DNA from: Warburgia ugandensis
Lineage: Eukaryota > Streptophyta > Magnoliopsida > Canellales > Canellaceae
Assembly: GCA_035236585.1 (NCBI GenBank)
Contig: CP141127.1
Coordinates: 70,413,495 to 70,477,494 of the forward strand
Length of the DNA stretch: 64,000 nucleotides
Reading direction: 5' to 3'
Shown here: positions 60,855 to 64,000 of the stretch, in pieces
Layout: each line of letters begins with the position of its first letter
How positions within the stretch are numbered: position 1 is the first letter of the stretch
Position numbers and translations under genes: made by a program
Notes under the pieces: model-generated
What the model was told of the DNA's origin: nothing
The model's database searches: none
What the model saw: the letters and a program-made list of their open reading frames with translations, nothing else

Positions 60855-63753
60855 TGTGTCATGACATAGGCTTTTCAAACACTTTTTAACAAATCTTTTT
60901 GAAAGGTGGAGCCCCAATTTTGAAAAAAAATTTCAAAGACAAAACAATGGAAAACATTTTCAATAAATTTCATTTAAAACCTCAAGTGTCAACCATCAAC
61001 TCATTACTTAATTATTTATGATTCAGTTTCATATTTAAAATTTGAAAACTCAAATAGATTTTTTATTTTTCAAGTAAAGCCTTTTAAAATAAATTTACTT
61101 CTTTAGGACCCATCTAATCGACAACCACAATCCTTACATCATTATAACTCAAGTCCAAATATTATATATGTACATATATAGTCAAAGTAGAATTAAAATA
61201 TAACCTCAGACGACAATATCTCGATTAGCTACTTGTCTAACTCCTCATTAGTTTAATTGTTGTTTAATAATAGAGGCATTGCAAAAACATCACAATGCCT
61301 CAACTAGCTATGCTTCGTAGGGGAATAAGATGCTTATGAAAATTGAAATAAAATATTTGCTTTCACAATGTAATAATCACTTCAATACACCAAAACATTT
61401 TACATCAATAATCAATAATCTGCATGATTAAATTTAAGATAATATAAAACTTTAGCATATCAAATTTCAAAGCTTTTATTGAAAATATCATGAATAAATC
61501 CAATAGTAAAATATCATCTTCAAATCATAATCAGGATCTCAAGCAAACTTTATGAATAGATGTAAACATCTTAAATAGATCTAGCAACACAAGGTCATGT
61601 ACAAATCACAGTTCGAATCACTAGTAAAGGTAATAAATAGTCAAATGAGTTAAATGATGTTAAATTCATGAAATTAGTGAATATATACATGGCCCACAAT
61701 CATCGAGTCAACACTGAGTATACATAATGGTCATGTGCTCATAACAAGCATGTTATCACGCCACATAGTCATGACACTATCACTTAGTCATGATTGCAAC
61801 ACCCAAATGTCCAAAGAAAACAAAGCACACATGTTGTCACTCATTTGTGCTTGCATCACTATGCAAAATATACAAAGGATTGATATGTTATAGCAATAAC
61901 CAACTCTTAAATATATATATAAATTATACATGCATTTCCAATCCTTAGAACCATAATATAATAAATTTATATATATAGTACTATAGGTTTTTTATCTCAT
62001 AAATCATCTCATAATACTGCATGTATAATTTTGCACAATAATCACATTTTATAAATAATTCATGAAACTCAAATCTCACGCAATTATCAAAATTACATAA
62101 CCATATCAACAAATCATGCAATTTTTTAAATTTAGAATCTTAAAATCTACCTAGCTCAATGAGAACTAACCCCTCAGGCATGACACCTCTCAAATTAGAA
62201 CAACCTCATTGTACTTGTACAACTCACACATAACATAATACATCACTTCTTGCTGAACATTTATCATTTCTACTCAAATCACTTTAGATTCTCCTTGACC
62301 TAGGTGAATTAGTGTTCATTCATTACCAGTTAAGGTCTGATTTTCCTTAATCTTTTGTCTTATCTTTGATCTTGGCTATAGGTTGCAAATCAACAATCTA
62401 TATCATTCAATTTCTTTCAATCCGCTATGATCAATGTCTTATCACTAATCTTTATCAGTAGTCTTTCTCCCATTTACATATCAATCCAACAATCGAATGG
62501 TCATACCTAATCTTGATCAATCAGATTAATAGTTTTGATGACTTCTAAGATATAATTTTCACATCATCTATGATTTTTGGGATGATCCAATCATTAATTC
62601 CTTTTAAACATCCTATTGGGTATCTCATATGAGCTTCCTAAGTCCATAGGTGTACTAATAGTTGACCTATTGATTTGCAGGTTAGATATTCCTCTAATTA
62701 ACCAGATTTATGGTTCTTATCTCATTCAATGGTTTGGCTCACAATCCATGTCAATCTATGTAATTTGACCATTAAATCCCTCAATCCACTTGTTATATCA
62801 TATAATTGATCAATTTTCAAGTCCTGAACACCCCTAATTTGACCAATCTAGCTCATCCTATTATTTTTAGGTTTTAATCAAGTCAAAATGTTGTCAAATC
62901 TAAGTTTTCACCTCAAAAATAGGTTTGCATCATTGAGACAAATCCAATAGATGTCTCTAATAAAAAATTGGGTATATATTGCCTCCAGAATTGAAGATTT
63001 TTTGTTTTAGATCAAAATCAATGGTCCAGATCAAATTGGATCAGAAATAGTATAAAGCAATATCATCAAGATGCATCACGTCTGTGACACTCATTTTCAC
63101 AATTGTGCCTAGTGCGTGCCTTCTTGGGCACATCTGTTATGGTGCATCCTGGGCGCAGCGTCCATCGGGGATGAAGCACCCAGATTATCCATTCTATTCT
63201 GCCTTGATCCATGGTTTAGATAGTCCTGAAATTTGATTATTTTTATTGTTCCTAAGGTTTTGAGGGTTCATGAATCCAATGAATGACATAGATCATCCAT
63301 CCAAACTGTCCTTGAGGTTGGTTTTCTAGTGTGACACAAGCTTTCCCCAATGAAGCTCCACTAGCAGAAAAAACTAGTCTACCCGTGTGGGGAGGAGAAA
63401 AATGATAGAAAGAAGGGGGGAAAGGCTTACTTGCCTGTTGGCGTGTGATTTCTGGTGATGAGATTACTGAAGAAATAGAGAAAACAAGGGAGAAAGAAGA
63501 GGGAGAGAAATTTGGTGAAATGCAACAAAATGAGGGGGAAGAGGGGTTAAAAAGCAATAAATGCGGCAGGGAGGCTGCAATACAGCTACGCCATCTGCCA
63601 CATGCCATACATGCAATGTGATAAGGGGGGTGCCATTATGCAAATGCCCTTGCTTTTTGCGCCTTTTTTCTTTAAAATATCAAGTAAATGGCTCCTATTT
63701 AGAAAATTAACAAAATGCCCCATCAACTTCAAATGCTCATAACAGATATTACA
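60855..63753 (-). repeat. T4 3' LTR, about 2.9 kb, Tekay-like
   Basis: On the minus strand the LTR starts TGTAATATCTG at 63,753 and ends ...CCTATGTCATGACACA near 60,855, close to the T2/T3 terminal form. It has the Tekay-like TTCGTAGGGGAATAAG stretch beside a hairpin (61,273-61,301) and a GC-rich patch (63,060-63,190). The frame at 63,252-63,608 is not a gene. Confidence 0.75.
61273..61301 (-). other. 9-bp hairpin in T4 LTR with compensatory changes
   Basis: GAGGCATTG and CAATGCCTC pair perfectly across an 11-base loop. Compared with GAGATATTG/CAATATCTC in T2 and T3, two base pairs are changed on both sides (A-T to G-C and T-A to C-G). Confidence 0.8.
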
Positions 63754-63763
63754 TCCTTCCCTC
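63754..63763 (-). other. T4 polypurine tract
   Basis: Minus-strand GAGGGAAGGA directly precedes the LTR start, as in T2. Confidence 0.8.
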
Positions 63764-63789
63764 ACAAAAAAATTTCCTCCTCAAAATTT

Positions 63790-64000
63790 TAGTACAACTA
63801 TATAATCAAATCTGGAAAGCCCTACCTTATCTCCTCCTCTTTCTCCCACATGATCTCATGTGTAGAATGGTGCTGTCAAAGAACTTTGACTGGTGGAATA
63901 GTTTTAATTCTCCACTCCTAGACCTTTCAGACCAAAATCCACCTACTCTCTTCTCAAATGTCAAACTAGGTTTCAACTCTCCAGGTATCTGCTCGAGCAT
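63790..64000 (-). pseudogene. T4 pol tail (end of integrase/chromodomain part)
   Basis: The minus strand from the window edge reads ELKPSLTFEKRV and then, in pieces, equivalents of the Tekay close. T2's version is [20 protein letters not shown] at 45,087-45,145. Its distance to the polypurine tract and LTR is also like T2's. Partial and broken. Confidence 0.65.

Larger units (their letters stand above)
60855..64000 (-). mobile_element. T4: Tekay/Del-like element, 3' part, inserted in N3
   Basis: A 3' LTR, a polypurine tract and the tail of pol are visible. The rest lies beyond the right edge. Orientation is minus. The pol tail is already decayed, so this is a fossil, but how complete the element is cannot be judged from here. 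Confidence 0.75.

Noticed and set aside
63252-63608. 118-residue minus-strand frame with a Ser/Pro-rich start
   Set aside because: It lies wholly within the T4 LTR and has no recognisable domain.

Overview
This window is nuclear DNA of a flowering plant with a repeat-rich genome. It is AT-rich and is filled by nested LTR retrotransposons, with one plant L1-type LINE and one CACTA DNA transposon. I found no intact host gene, no tRNA or rRNA gene and no CRISPR array. Species cannot be named from the sequence alone. All alignments and domain calls here were made by eye.

Two groups of Ty3/gypsy fossils dominate. Group T is Tekay/Del-like chromovirus: T1 (1-2,960, minus, LTR part only), T2 (35,749-46,615, plus, the best preserved, with a 4.9 kb LTR and an initiator-Met primer site), T3 (51,050-55,510, minus, a solo LTR with perfect 5-bp target duplications) and T4 (60,855 to the right edge, minus, 3' LTR and the tail of pol). 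Group O/N belongs to the Ogre/Tat/Athila (OTA) branch, with primer sites resembling tRNA-Asp: O1 (19,561-25,134, plus, Athila-like, carries pol) and three copies with no recognisable RT, RNase H or integrase: N1 (2,961-28,080, minus), N2 (4,284-14,637, plus) and N3 (48,559-60,854, plus).

Layout: N1 is an old reverse-strand element, cut at the left by T1, with N2 inserted in its gag region and O1 inserted in its LTR. From 28,081 to about 32,085 lies the only stretch I cannot assign to a repeat. Next comes a LINE piece (32,090-32,645), then a CACTA end with palindromic repeats and a TNP2-type transposase pseudogene (32,646-35,748), into which T2 inserted. A second LINE piece (46,880-48,060) carries on about where the first stops, so the CACTA plus T2 probably split one LINE. 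N3 follows, with T3 inserted in its LTR and T4 in its 3' part.

Nothing here works as a living gene system. The most unusual signals are structural: (1) a roughly 300-400 bp module shared by the leaders of all four OTA elements and by the LTRs of the Tekay-like elements; (2) a hairpin in Tekay-like LTRs kept by compensatory base changes; (3) two OTA elements whose LTRs both appear to begin with the same antisense Tekay-like LTR segment; (4) a 1.3 kb tandem duplication inside N2.
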